Shown in pieces: positions 1 through 8,884 of a DNA stretch of 44,460 nt. A model generated the notes under the pieces. It had not been told where the DNA came from, made no database searches, and saw nothing but the letters and a program-made list of their open reading frames with translations. The stretch lies in NCBI GenBank assembly GCA_045592745.1, contig JAZNVH010000007.1, positions 1 through 44,460 of the forward strand, read 5' to 3'. Every line of letters starts with the position of its first letter. Within the stretch, counting starts at the first letter, position 1. The translations under genes were made by a program, and so were the position numbers. Origin of the DNA: Aphodoplasma sp045592745 (GTDB lineage Bacteria; Bacillota; Clostridia; UBA1381; UMGS1253).

Positions 1-203
1 GCATTTATCGAGCTAAGCTTGAGAGTTATGATGAGGCTCGCCTTCTCATAAATGAATACATATATTTTTACAATAACGAAAGAATACAGCTAAAAACAAA
101 ACTGACTCCGCTAGAAAAACGAAGTCAGTATGTTGCTTAAAATTTAATATTTATACTATAGGCACTCTTTTTTTGTGCTGTCTGTATAAATTGGGGAAAT
201 TCA
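1..203 (+). mobile_element. Right end of an IS3-family insertion sequence
   Basis: After the transposase stop there are about 60 non-coding bases ending near TTGGGGAAATTCA (about 191-203). This resembles the terminal inverted repeat of IS3-family elements, which usually ends in CA. The exact end is an estimate because the left end is outside the window. The element stops about 34 bases from the pfkA stop codon, so it probably occupies the place of pfkA's natural terminator. Confidence 0.55.
3..140 (+). pseudogene. IS3-family transposase, C-terminal fragment at window edge
   Basis: The open frame entering the window reads (I)YRAKLESYDEARLL, then INEYIYFYNNERIQLKTKL, then TPLEKRSQYVA and stop. 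The N-E-x-(I/Y)-x-F-Y-N-x-x-R-x-Q-x-K-L-x-x-x-(T/S)-P-x-E pattern is the typical C-terminus of IS3-family (IS150-like) OrfB DDE transposases, which carry out cut-and-circularise transposition. Only the last 45 residues are inside the window, so whether the full gene is intact cannot be judged here; the fragment has no internal stop. It lies about 100 bases from the stop of the convergent pfkA gene. Confidence 0.85.
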
Positions 204-236
204 ATTGTTCTCTCTTTTTATAATTTACACATCATC

Positions 237-1208
237 TTACCAAGCCAAAACTTCGCACATTCTGATATCGTCTTTGCTGATTTGTTTTGTTTGCTTAAAG
301 CCTTCCTCCATATCGATATCAACAATCTTATTGTTTTGCATAACAATGAGTCTGTTTTTCTTTCCTGCGATCAAAGCTTCAACAGCTTTAAAGCCCATTG
401 TGCTTGCGTTTACTCTGTCGTGTACTGACGGAGATCCGCCACGCTGAATATGACCGAGTACAGTAGCTGTTGTTCTGATACCTGTACGTGTTTGAATTTC
501 TTCGGCAAGTGGAATTGCAGAGCCAACACCCTCGGCGAGAATAACAAGATAATGCTTTTTGCCTCTGTGTCTGCCTTCAATGATCGGGCGGAGCACATCT
601 TCGTCAAAGTTAAATTCCTTTTCAGGAATTACGATAGACTCAGCGCCACATGAAATAGCAACGTTAAGTGCGATATATCCTGCATCGCGACCCATAACCT
701 CAATTACGGAGCTTCGTGCATGGCTTGTAGCAGTATCGCGGATTTTATCAATTGCTTCCATAGCTGTATTCATCGCTGTATCAAAGCCGATACAGTATTC
801 TGTGCAGCCGATATCGTTGTCGATTGTGGCGGGAATGCCTATCGTGCTGATGCCGTGCTCGGATAAATCGCGTGCCCCCCTGAAAGAACCGTCGCCACCA
901 ATTACAACAAGACCTTCAAGACCGAAAATTTTTGCAACCTCAGCAGCACGTTTAACGCCCTCGGGTTCACGAAATTCGTTACATCTTGCAGTCTGAAGAA
1001 TTGTTCCACCGTGCTGGAGTGTGTCTGCTACACTGCGAGCATTCATTTCAAAAATATCACCATTTATAAGACCGTTATAACCGCGTCTTATTCCCATAAC
1101 CTGCAAACCATTGTATTCAGCTGTGCGCACAACTGCACGAATTGCCGCGTTCATACCCGGAGCGTCACCTCCGCTTGTAAGTACACCGATTTTTTTGATG
1201 TCAGACAT
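237..1208 (-). CDS. pfkA: ATP-dependent 6-phosphofructokinase
   Basis: Phosphorylates fructose 6-phosphate to fructose 1,6-bisphosphate, the committed step of glycolysis, as a cytosolic tetramer. Visible motifs: the N-terminal nucleotide loop GVLTSGGDAPGMN, GGDGSFRGA (Gly after GGD marks the ATP type rather than the PPi type), the catalytic TIDND segment, the EVMGRDAGYIAL substrate loop and GHIQRGGSPS near the C-terminus. With 323 residues it matches the bacterial 320-residue class. The start is ATG 1208, which has GGAG 8 bases upstream; an in-frame GTG at 1217 overlaps that ribosome binding site and is unlikely. The usual PGTIDND reads PATIDND here, with the catalytic aspartate kept. It is the second gene of a short unit after the DUF2007-like gene. 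Confidence 0.97.
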   Translation of the reverse strand: MSDIKKIGVLTSGGDAPGMNAAIRAVVRTAEYNGLQVMGIRRGYNGLINGDIFEMNARSVADTLQHGGTILQTARCNEFREPEGVKRAAEVAKIFGLEGLVVIGGDGSFRGARDLSEHGISTIGIPATIDNDIGCTEYCIGFDTAMNTAMEAIDKIRDTATSHARSSVIEVMGRDAGYIALNVAISCGAESIVIPEKEFNFDEDVLRPIIEGRHRGKKHYLVILAEGVGSAIPLAEEIQTRTGIRTTATVLGHIQRGGSPSVHDRVNASTMGFKAVEALIAGKKNRLIVMQNNKIVDIDMEEGFKQTKQISKDDIRMCEVLAW

Positions 1209-1246
1209 AAAAAACACTCCTTTTTGTCATTAGTATAGTATTTAGA

Positions 1247-1444
1247 TTAAAAGTCAGCATCAATAATAAGACCATGAGCCTGTTCAACCTCTGCTTCAGG
1301 AACAAGCACTTCACAGCTACTATCGCTGTTATCAGCTTTTTTTGCAATAGGGCGAATTTTTACAATCAAACCATCCTGCTCAAGCTTTGTTCTTATTTGC
1401 TTTGCTATTTCCATACTTTTTGCAATATAAACTACTGTCCACAT
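1247..1444 (-). CDS. DUF2007-like small protein
   Basis: A 65-residue protein beginning MWTVVYIAKSMEIAKQIRTK. The pattern (hydrophobic first strand, helix with I-A-x-x-I-x-x-x-L, a second strand ending in a short V-L-V-P motif, then a C-terminal ExEVEQAHGLI helix) resembles DUF2007 putative signal-transducing proteins, which have a ferredoxin-like fold and no established function. The ribosome binding site AAGGAGTGATACCTA is good. It precedes pfkA by about 38 bases and has its own promoter at 1500-1529, so the two are probably cotranscribed. The family call is by pattern memory. Confidence 0.6.
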   Translation of the reverse strand: MWTVVYIAKSMEIAKQIRTKLEQDGLIVKIRPIAKKADNSDSSCEVLVPEAEVEQAHGLIIDADF

Positions 1445-1499
1445 TAGGTATCACTCCTTTTTGTGAGAAAAACGCCGCACGGGCGTGCTTTAATCATAT

Positions 1500-1529
1500 A
1501 TTATATTCGTTAAAGTTTAAACAACTCAA
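1500..1529 (-). promoter_or_regulatory. Sigma-A-type promoter of the DUF2007-pfkA unit
   Basis: On the minus strand: -35 TTGAGT (1524-1529), an 18-base spacer, -10 TATAAT (1500-1505). The predicted start is about 50 bases upstream of the DUF2007-like ATG. It lies in the gap between the dnaE stop and that gene, which suggests glycolytic expression independent of the hprK-dnaE operon. Confidence 0.6.
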
Positions 1530-1578
1530 ACAACATTTTACCTTATTTTACGCTCAAATGCAATACAAAAATACATAT

Positions 1579-4500
1579 TTACTTAATTTTAATACAATTT
1601 TTGCCCAAAATAAGCGCTAAATCAGCGTCTAGAGAGTCACTAAGGGTGCAAAACAGCTCCTTTGCAACACTGCGAACGGCATTATCTTTTTCAAAAAACA
1701 CCTTAACACAGGTATCTCCATGGTATTTTAGAAGAATTTGTTTTACATTTTCCCACAGATGTTCTTTGCCATTTTCAAGCTTTAAGTACAGCGTTTTTGG
1801 CTGTGAGCTTATTTGTGTAAGATAATCATCGTAGGGGATAATCTGTTCGCACATAAGCTTTGGAGCTTCGTCTTCACGAAGGCTGATGCGTGCTTTTATA
1901 AATACGATACTGTCTTCGTGCATAACCGGGGAAAATTTTTCATAAACCTTCGGAAAAACAATTACATCAATTCCTGCATACAAATCTTCAAAAGCAAGAA
2001 ACGCCATTTGTGTATTGTTTTTTGTTGTTTTATTACGGCGCGCAGTTATAATGCCGCCAATTGTGACAAAATCGCCGTCTTTAAATTTTGCATCGGTTTT
2101 TATAATAAATTCGCCGTTTTCATCCTCAGCCGCAAGCTCATTTATTTGAAGGATATTGACAGAGGAATATTTTGAAATAACTTCTCTGTAGTCATCAAGC
2201 GGGTGCCCTGAAAGGTAAAGCCCTATTGTTTCTTTCTCCATTGCAAGAAGCTCTTTTTTGTCATATTCAGCAAGGTTTACAATATCATCAGCCTTTGTCT
2301 GCTCGCCTAAGGTGTCATCATCAAAAAGTGATATCTGACCTTCGATATTCTGGCGTTTTTGAGTTGTAATACCTGAGAGCAAATCGTCATACGAGCTAAG
2401 AAGTGCGCGTCTGCTTATTCCCATAGAGTCAAAAGCACCGCATTTTATAAGGTTTTCAAGTGCGCGTCTGTTAAGCTCTGTGCCGCTCATGCGCTCCAAA
2501 AAGTTTGTAAAGCTTTTAAACTCACCGTTTTTTTCGCGCTCTTCGGCAATTTGCACCAAAAGCTTATGACCTACATTTTTCACTGCCTCAAGGCCAAAGC
2601 GCACCTTGCCATCTTCAACAGTAAAGCGATAAAAGCTCTTGTTTACATCAGGAGGCAGAAGGTCAATGTTTCTTGCCTTGCAATCGGCGATGTATTCTAC
2701 AATTTTCGTTGTCTGGCTCATCATGGAGCTCAGTAGTGCCGCCATATATTCAGGAGCATAGTAGTGTTTTAAATATGCAGTCTGATAGGCCACAATTGCA
2801 TAAGCGGCTGCGTGGGATTTATTAAACGCATAGCTTGCAAAATCCATAATTTCATCAAATATGGCAGCTGCAACCTCTTCGCCTACACCACGGGCTATTG
2901 CACCATCCACCACAACATTGCCGTTTTCATCTTTTTGTCCGTATATGAAAAACTCTCGCTCGCGCTGCATAACATCGTGCTTTTTTTTGCTCATCGCGCG
3001 CCTTAAAAGGTCGGCGCGTCCAAGTGAATATCCTGCAAGTTTTTGCACGATTTGAAGTACTTGCTCCTGATATACAATACAGCCATAGGTAACGTTTAAA
3101 ATAGGCTCTAAAAGCGGGTGCTTGTATGTTATTTGGTCCGGATTATCTTTATTTTTTACATAGCGGGGAATCTGCTCCATCGGACCCGGGCGGAAAAGTG
3201 AAATTCCTGCTATTATATCCTCGAGTGAGCGGGGCTTTAATTCTTTTATAAAGTCCCGCATACCGCCGCTTTCAAGCTGAAATACGCCAAGTGTATCACC
3301 TGAACTTATCATATCGTAGACTTCTTTTCTGTCAAAATCAAGATGGTCAATGTCTACCTGCTCACCACGGCTCATCTTTATATTGTCAACGGCATTTTTT
3401 ATTACGGTAAGGTTTCTAAGGCCCAAAAAGTCCATCTTTAAAAGGCCAAGGTCGCTTAGATTATCCATATGGTACTGCGTCGTTATAACGTCCTTTGAAA
3501 GCTGGAGCGGCACATACGATGAAACGGGTTTATCTGTAATTACTACGCCCGCAGCGTGAACGCCGCTGTGTCTTGGAAGTCCCTCAATCACCTTTGCAGT
3601 ATCAATTAATTTTTTTATAGACTCATCCTTTGAGTACATATCATAAAGCTCGGCGCTTACGTCGAGCGCTTTGTCAAGAGTCATTTTAAGCTCGCTCGGC
3701 ACAAGCTTTGCAACCGTGTCAACAACCGAAAGGGGAATATCGAGCGCACGTCCTACATCGCGAATTGCGGCACGTGCCTTTAATTTTCCGAATGTGATAA
3801 TCTGTGCCACATGGTCATAGCCGTATTTTCGTATAACATAATCGATGACCTCACCGCGTCTGTCAATACAAAAATCGGTATCAATATCGGGCATGCTTAC
3901 ACGCTCGGGGTTTAAAAAACGCTCGAAAAGCAGGTTGTATTTTAAAGGGTCAATCGTCGTAATGTCAAGACAGTATGCAACGATGCTTCCCGCACCGGAG
4001 CCACGGCCCGGACCGACCGGAATTTTGTTATCCTTTGCAAATTTTATAAAATCCCATACTATTAAAAAGTAGTCTACATAGCCCATTGAATTTATTACGC
4101 CAAGCTCGTATTCAAGACGGCTTTCTTCCTGCTCTGTCACGGGATTATAGCGCTTTTTAAGACCTTCGTGGCAAAGCTTTGTAAGATATTCAAATGCGCT
4201 CATATTGTCAGGAACATCATAGCGCGGAAGATATGTCTTGTCAAAGTCGAAGCTGACATTACACATGTCTGCAATTTTTCTTGTGTTTTCAATTGCCGAC
4301 GGTGCATATGAAAAAAGCTCTTTCATTTCAAGCGCGCTTTTTAAATAAAATTCGTCGGTCGAAAACTTCATTCTGTCGGTATCGTCGACCTTTTTTCCCA
4401 TTTGTATACACATTAAAACGTCCTGATAAGGAGCGTCGTTTTTTTCAATATAATGAATGTCGTTTGTAGCAACCAAAGGTGCATCGATTTCATCTGCAAG

Positions 4501-5085
4501 CTTTATAAGCATTGGCAAAATGCGTTTTTGCTCATCGATGCCATGGTCCTGAAGCTCTATAAAATAATTTTCCTTGCCGTATATGCTTTGATACCAGAGT
4601 GCCTTCTTTTTTGCGCCCTCATAATCACCTTCGAGCAAAAGCTTTGGAATTTCGCCTGCAAGACACGCCGAAAGACAGATTAAATCCTCGCTGTAGCGCT
4701 CAAGAAGCTCTTCGTCGACGCGCGGTTTATAGTAAAAGCCATCGGTAAAAGCATCTGAAACAAGCTTTATAAGATTTTGATAGCCGTTATTGTTTTTGGC
4801 AAGTAAAACAAGATGCGAAAAACCTAAGTCAAATTCGTGCTGCTTATCAAAACGCGTTCTCGGAGCGGTATATACCTCGCAGCCGATTATCGGCTTTATT
4901 CCTTCGCTTATGGCAGCCTTGTAAAAGTCAACCGCGCCATACATTACGCCGTGGTCGGTCATGGCAATAGCGCTCATATTCATGCTTTTTGCCTTTTTTA
5001 TAAGCCTGTCCACTGCGGCGGCGCCGTCAAGAAGACTATATTCGGTATGTACATGTAAATGTGTAAAATCAACAATTTCTGCCAT
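1579..5085 (-). CDS. dnaE: DNA polymerase III alpha subunit, DnaE type
   Basis: Replicative DNA polymerase subunit of the C family; in Firmicutes with PolC it extends RNA primers. From N- to C-terminus: a PHP domain (FTHLHVHTEYSLLDGA, then TDHGVMYG), the palm with catalytic aspartates in PDIDTDFCIDRRGEVIDY, fingers with the GLLKMDFLGLRNLT segment, a helix-hairpin-helix region, and a C-terminal OB fold (VTIGGIITARRNKTTKN). The length, 1168 residues, is normal. ATG 5085 is chosen because AAAGGAGG lies 9 bases upstream and the in-frame GTG at 5094 is inside that site. It is the last gene of the hprK operon, 40 bases after whiA. Confidence 0.97.
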   Translation of the reverse strand: MAEIVDFTHLHVHTEYSLLDGAAAVDRLIKKAKSMNMSAIAMTDHGVMYGAVDFYKAAISEGIKPIIGCEVYTAPRTRFDKQHEFDLGFSHLVLLAKNNNGYQNLIKLVSDAFTDGFYYKPRVDEELLERYSEDLICLSACLAGEIPKLLLEGDYEGAKKKALWYQSIYGKENYFIELQDHGIDEQKRILPMLIKLADEIDAPLVATNDIHYIEKNDAPYQDVLMCIQMGKKVDDTDRMKFSTDEFYLKSALEMKELFSYAPSAIENTRKIADMCNVSFDFDKTYLPRYDVPDNMSAFEYLTKLCHEGLKKRYNPVTEQEESRLEYELGVINSMGYVDYFLIVWDFIKFAKDNKIPVGPGRGSGAGSIVAYCLDITTIDPLKYNLLFERFLNPERVSMPDIDTDFCIDRRGEVIDYVIRKYGYDHVAQIITFGKLKARAAIRDVGRALDIPLSVVDTVAKLVPSELKMTLDKALDVSAELYDMYSKDESIKKLIDTAKVIEGLPRHSGVHAAGVVITDKPVSSYVPLQLSKDVITTQYHMDNLSDLGLLKMDFLGLRNLTVIKNAVDNIKMSRGEQVDIDHLDFDRKEVYDMISSGDTLGVFQLESGGMRDFIKELKPRSLEDIIAGISLFRPGPMEQIPRYVKNKDNPDQITYKHPLLEPILNVTYGCIVYQEQVLQIVQKLAGYSLGRADLLRRAMSKKKHDVMQREREFFIYGQKDENGNVVVDGAIARGVGEEVAAAIFDEIMDFASYAFNKSHAAAYAIVAYQTAYLKHYYAPEYMAALLSSMMSQTTKIVEYIADCKARNIDLLPPDVNKSFYRFTVEDGKVRFGLEAVKNVGHKLLVQIAEEREKNGEFKSFTNFLERMSGTELNRRALENLIKCGAFDSMGISRRALLSSYDDLLSGITTQKRQNIEGQISLFDDDTLGEQTKADDIVNLAEYDKKELLAMEKETIGLYLSGHPLDDYREVISKYSSVNILQINELAAEDENGEFIIKTDAKFKDGDFVTIGGIITARRNKTTKNNTQMAFLAFEDLYAGIDVIVFPKVYEKFSPVMHEDSIVFIKARISLREDEAPKLMCEQIIPYDDYLTQISSQPKTLYLKLENGKEHLWENVKQILLKYHGDTCVKVFFEKDNAVRSVAKELFCTLSDSLDADLALILGKNCIKIK

Positions 5086-5125
5086 AGACGCCACCTCCTT
5101 TATAAAAACATTGAATTTTTATCAA

Positions 5126-6031
5126 TTAAAGATTTTCTGCTATTTCGCATATGCGCTCAAGCCTGTGATTGACACCTGATTTTCCTATGGGGGGGTTAAG
5201 AAGCGTGCCAAGCTCTTTTAAAGACATTTCGGGGTTTTGTATACGAAGCGTCGCAATTTCAGCAAGCGTGGGTTGCAGAGAATCAAAGCCGATTGTAGCT
5301 TCGATTTTTCGTATTGCATCAAGCTGCTTTCCTGCCGCAGCAGTTATTTTGTCAAGGTTTGCGCTGTCGCAGTTTACCTGTCTGTTTACGTTGTTTCTTA
5401 CTTCACGCTCAATTTTTATGTTATAAAATTCCATCATTGACATTCCTGCACCCATAAGACCAAGAAGGCTTGCGATTGCTTCGCTGTCCTTGATATATAC
5501 GACAAAGCTGTTTTTGCGTACAGTTATTTTTGCGCTGATTTGCTCTGAGAGTAAAAGCTCATAAAGCATGTCGGCAAGCTTTGCCGTTTTTGTTACAAAT
5601 TCTGCATGGTAGTTTTTTGATGGGTCAGAAATTGAACCGCCACCTAAAAAAGCTCCGCGAAGAAAAGCTGTTTTGCAGCACGGCGAGGAATATATAGTTT
5701 TAAACGGACACAGATAAGTGTCAGCGTTTTGTGACAGCATAAGTGTATCATATAAAGCCGCAAGAGAATTTGTGCCCGCTATTGTAATAAAATGAATTCC
5801 GCTTTCGCTTTTTGGGCGTGTGTATGAAAAGTCATCTGCACTTATAATCTGAGAAAGAAGGAGCTTTGCATGCTCGGCAACGCCTTCGTTTTCTGTTTTT
5901 ATTTTAAGCTTTTGCTGCGAGTTTACAGTGCCCGAAAAGCATATGAGCGCGCAAAGCTGCGCTGCCTGACAGCAAGGCATATCAGGCACAATAGCGCAAA
6001 GATGCTGTTTTATATTTGATGCAAAAGACAT
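5126..6031 (-). CDS. whiA: WhiA family DNA-binding regulator
   Basis: A homologue of the Streptomyces sporulation regulator WhiA. In Firmicutes it is a nucleoid-associated protein that affects cell division and chromosome segregation. The N-terminal half is a degenerate LAGLIDADG-type fold (FLRGAFLGGGSISDPSKNYH) and the C-terminal third is a helix-turn-helix (LAEIATLRIQNPEMSLKELG, then GKSGVNHRLERI). At 301 residues it is slightly shorter than the usual 310-320. The start ATG has GGAG 7 bases upstream. It follows rapZ by only 22 bases; the gluconeogenesis factor YvcK, which usually sits between rapZ and whiA, is absent here. Confidence 0.95.
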   Translation of the reverse strand: MSFASNIKQHLCAIVPDMPCCQAAQLCALICFSGTVNSQQKLKIKTENEGVAEHAKLLLSQIISADDFSYTRPKSESGIHFITIAGTNSLAALYDTLMLSQNADTYLCPFKTIYSSPCCKTAFLRGAFLGGGSISDPSKNYHAEFVTKTAKLADMLYELLLSEQISAKITVRKNSFVVYIKDSEAIASLLGLMGAGMSMMEFYNIKIEREVRNNVNRQVNCDSANLDKITAAAGKQLDAIRKIEATIGFDSLQPTLAEIATLRIQNPEMSLKELGTLLNPPIGKSGVNHRLERICEIAENL

Positions 6032-6053
6032 AGCATTTCTCCGTGTTTTTTAA

Positions 6054-6920
6054 TCAATATTTATCTTTTAAAATGTCGCGGTGACTTATAATTGCGTTGT
6101 ATCCGTTTTCTTTTAAGAAATTGTAAAGCTGTATTGCAATTGTAACGCTGCGATGCTTACCGCCTGTGCAGCCTATTCCTATTACAAGCTGGCTTTTTCC
6201 TTCTTCAATATAGTAGGGAAGAAGATAAGCCATCATTTCATTAAGCCTTTTTACAAACTCTTGTGTCTGTTCAAACTTTAATACATATTCCTGAACGTCA
6301 TTATCAAGACCCGTGTGATTTTTGAGTTTTTCTTTATAGTATGGATTGGGCAAGAAACGAACGTCAAATACCAAATCGCCATCAAGCACTATGCCGTATT
6401 TAAAGCCAAACGACTGAATGTTTATAACAATTCCGCCACGACCGTTTTCATCGCCTTCAAAAAGCTCTGTAACTGCATCTTTAAGCTGTGCGGTTGTGTA
6501 TGACGATGTGTCTAAAATATGATTTGCCTTTTTTCTTACATATTCTAATATGTCACGTTCTTTTTCAATGCCGTCGATAAGGCGGCCGTCACGTGCAAGC
6601 GGATGCATTCTGCGTGTTTCTTTATAACGCTTAACCAAGGCCTCGTTATTAGCCTCCAAAAATAAAACCTCATAATTGTAGCCTGATGCTTTAAGCGTAT
6701 TAAGCTCGTTAAACAGCTCATTAAACATATCTCCGCCGCGAATGTCGATTACCATTGCGACCTTGTTGATTTTGCCGTTTGACGAATAGCATATTTCTGC
6801 AAATTTGGGTATAAGTGCCGGTGGCATATTGTCGATACAATAGTAATCAAGGTCCTCAAGACAACGGATTACCTGAGTTTTACCTGCGCCCGAAAGTCCG
6901 GTTATTATTATAAATCGCAT
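6054..6920 (-). CDS. rapZ: RapZ/YvcJ nucleotide-binding adaptor protein
   Basis: A P-loop NTPase of the RapZ (YvcJ) family. In E. coli RapZ guides RNase E to the sRNA GlmZ to control glucosamine-6-phosphate synthesis; in Firmicutes YvcJ hydrolyses GTP and its role is less clear. The Walker A motif GLSGAGKT is at residues 8-15, followed by the family-specific CLEDLDYYCIDNMPP. The C-terminal domain carries IGIGCTGGKHRSV, the conserved binding pocket. The length, 288 residues, is typical. The start has AAGGAGG upstream. It lies between murB and whiA, which fits a link between amino-sugar supply and wall synthesis. Confidence 0.95.
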   Translation of the reverse strand: MRFIIITGLSGAGKTQVIRCLEDLDYYCIDNMPPALIPKFAEICYSSNGKINKVAMVIDIRGGDMFNELFNELNTLKASGYNYEVLFLEANNEALVKRYKETRRMHPLARDGRLIDGIEKERDILEYVRKKANHILDTSSYTTAQLKDAVTELFEGDENGRGGIVINIQSFGFKYGIVLDGDLVFDVRFLPNPYYKEKLKNHTGLDNDVQEYVLKFEQTQEFVKRLNEMMAYLLPYYIEEGKSQLVIGIGCTGGKHRSVTIAIQLYNFLKENGYNAIISHRDILKDKY

Positions 6921-6949
6921 AATACATCCTCCTTGTGTATTAATAAATT

Positions 6950-7861
6950 TTAAAATTCTCCAAGTGTTTCTATTTCACATTCAAGCGTAACGCCATTTTT
7001 TTCGTATACGGTTTTTTGTATGTGCTCTATAAGACTTAAAACATCTTTGGCGCTCGCGCCTCCGTTATTTACTATAAATCCGGCGTGCTTTTCTGATACG
7101 CATGCACCGCCTATACTAAAGCCTTTAAGGTTTGCCTGCTCTATAAGAGCACCGGCAAAGTGCCCCTCGGGACGTTTGAATACCGAGCCGGCGCTTGGAA
7201 AGGTGAGGGGCTGTTTGTCGCGTCTTTTCCTGGCGCATATTTTCATTTGCTCCTTGATTTGCTCTTTCGGGGCGTTTGTAAGACGAAAGACAGCGCCCGT
7301 AATAATTTTATCTGAATTTGTATATACGCTCTTGCGGTAGCCAAACTCATGGCTTTTGGCATCAATAATGCCGGTATTTCCGTTATGGTCTATATATGAT
7401 GATTCTATAAGTATGTCGCTTATCTGTGCGCCGTATGCGCCTGCGTTCATATATACTGCACCGCCAACTGTACCCGGTATGCCGCCAAGACATTCAAAGC
7501 CTGATAAAGAATGCTCAAGTGCCGTGTTCGAAACAACGCTTAAAAGTGCGCCGGCATCTGCATATATTGTGTCACCTAAAACCTTAATATCTGACATTTC
7601 GCCTCTAAGCTTTATAACGGCGCCGCGAATACCATTGTCCGATACCAAAAGATTTGTGCCATTGCCTATTATGTGATAATCTATGCCAAGCTCTTTGCAT
7701 ACACAGATTGCCTTTTTTATTTCTTCTGTATCCCGAGGCTCTATCAAAGCGTCTGCAGCTCCTCCAATTTGAAAGGAGGTGTGCTTGCTCATGGCTTCAT
7801 CAAAAGTGATTTTAAGTCCCGTATTCATAAGCTCTGATATAATTTCTCGCGATAGGTTCAT
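6950..7861 (-). CDS. murB: UDP-N-acetylmuramate dehydrogenase
   Basis: Reduces UDP-N-acetylenolpyruvylglucosamine to UDP-MurNAc with FAD and NADPH, the second committed step of peptidoglycan synthesis. The FAD-binding PCMH-type domain shows TSFQIGGAADALIEP, GNGTNLLVSD and GGIPGTVGGAVYMNAGAYG. The C-terminal MurB domain has GSVFKRPEG, containing the catalytic serine, and GFIVNNGGASAKDVL. About 303 residues from ATG 7861; an in-frame TTG 21 bases upstream is possible but has no better ribosome binding site. Short spacing on both sides places it firmly in the hprK operon. Confidence 0.95.
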   Translation of the reverse strand: MNLSREIISELMNTGLKITFDEAMSKHTSFQIGGAADALIEPRDTEEIKKAICVCKELGIDYHIIGNGTNLLVSDNGIRGAVIKLRGEMSDIKVLGDTIYADAGALLSVVSNTALEHSLSGFECLGGIPGTVGGAVYMNAGAYGAQISDILIESSYIDHNGNTGIIDAKSHEFGYRKSVYTNSDKIITGAVFRLTNAPKEQIKEQMKICARKRRDKQPLTFPSAGSVFKRPEGHFAGALIEQANLKGFSIGGACVSEKHAGFIVNNGGASAKDVLSLIEHIQKTVYEKNGVTLECEIETLGEF

Positions 7862-7905
7862 AAAAAATCTCTCTTTCTTCAAATTAAAAAACTTAAACAG
7901 TTTGC

Positions 7906-8850
7906 TTACTCGCCCAGAAGCGCTGCGCCTACAATACCTGCATCATTTCCAAGCTTTGCAATTCTTATGTCTGTTACCTTGTTTGTGCGTGAATATGTTG
8001 TCTTATTAACAATTTGCTTTATGGGCTTTAAAAGATAATCGCCCTCTTTTGATATTGCACCGCCAATTGCCAAAACTTCGGGCTGAAATATGTTTATAAC
8101 AGATGCAATACCCTCGGCAATTGCTTTTATGTAGTTATCAACAACTGTCTGTGCAACGCTGTCTCCTGCCTTTGCCCACATAAAAGAGGTTTTGCCGCTT
8201 ACACGAATGTCGTGAGCTATAACATCCTTTGCCATAGGGCATTCGGGGTGTGCCTCGATTGCACGCTTTGTGTCACGCACAAGTGCCGTTATAGAAGCGT
8301 ATGCCTCCCAGCAACCGCATCTTCCGCATGTGCAGCTCTCGCCATTTATCATTTGCACCTGCATATGACCAAGCTCTGCGGCTTCGCCGTTAAAACCTTC
8401 ATAAATTTTTTTGTCTATGATTACTCCTCCGCCAACGCCTGTTCCAAGCGTTATTGCAACGAGATTTGAAATATCCTCATCAACAACCTTAAATTCGCCG
8501 AGCGCAGCAACGTTTGCGTCGTTTCCAATATATACGGGCAAATTTATATATTTTTGCATTTCTTCGCGCATGGGCACATTGTTAAAATTGAGGTTGTTTG
8601 CGTATATAACAACGCCGTTTTTTGAGTCGCACGAACCGGGCGAACCAATGCCGATGCTTTTTATGTCCTTATTTATAGCATATCCAGCCTCGCGCACAAC
8701 CTTTTTTGCAAGCTCTGCCATATCCTTTATTATTTCACTGTAGTGGCGAGTTGCCAAAGTGGGTGCATTTGCTCGGTGGATTATCTGATGGTTTTCGTCT
8801 ACAAGACCTACCTTTATTCCTGTTCCACCCAAATCAATTCCTATATACAT
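7906..8850 (-). CDS. glcK: ROK-family glucokinase
   Basis: Phosphorylates glucose to glucose 6-phosphate with ATP. The ROK architecture is complete: the N-terminal phosphate loop IGIDLGGTGIKVGLV, the catalytic GNDANVAALGE, a phosphate loop TLGTGVGGGVI, the zinc-binding CTCGRCGCWEAYAS motif and the GGAISKEGD adenosine motif. At 314 residues it matches Firmicutes GlcK. The ribosome binding site is GGAGG. Its place between a PHP phosphoesterase and murB in an HPr-kinase-led operon fits sugar entry into both glycolysis (pfkA lies downstream) and the cell wall. Another ROK sugar specificity cannot be excluded. Confidence 0.9.
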   Translation of the reverse strand: MYIGIDLGGTGIKVGLVDENHQIIHRANAPTLATRHYSEIIKDMAELAKKVVREAGYAINKDIKSIGIGSPGSCDSKNGVVIYANNLNFNNVPMREEMQKYINLPVYIGNDANVAALGEFKVVDEDISNLVAITLGTGVGGGVIIDKKIYEGFNGEAAELGHMQVQMINGESCTCGRCGCWEAYASITALVRDTKRAIEAHPECPMAKDVIAHDIRVSGKTSFMWAKAGDSVAQTVVDNYIKAIAEGIASVINIFQPEVLAIGGAISKEGDYLLKPIKQIVNKTTYSRTNKVTDIRIAKLGNDAGIVGAALLGE

Positions 8851-8884
8851 GATTAGTGTCCTCCAAAATTTATTTATAATATTA

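Noticed and set aside
104..128. CTGACT/AGTCAG hairpin near the left edge, looks like a terminator
   Set aside because: It lies inside the transposase reading frame and has no T-run.
559..996. 145-codon open frame on the plus strand opposite pfkA
   Set aside because: Antisense to conserved pfkA codons, without ribosome binding site or family resemblance.
7020..7676. Two open frames of about 106 codons on the plus strand opposite murB
   Set aside because: They lie wholly antisense to a clear murB gene, have no ribosome binding site and encode no plausible protein; they are shadows of coding bias.
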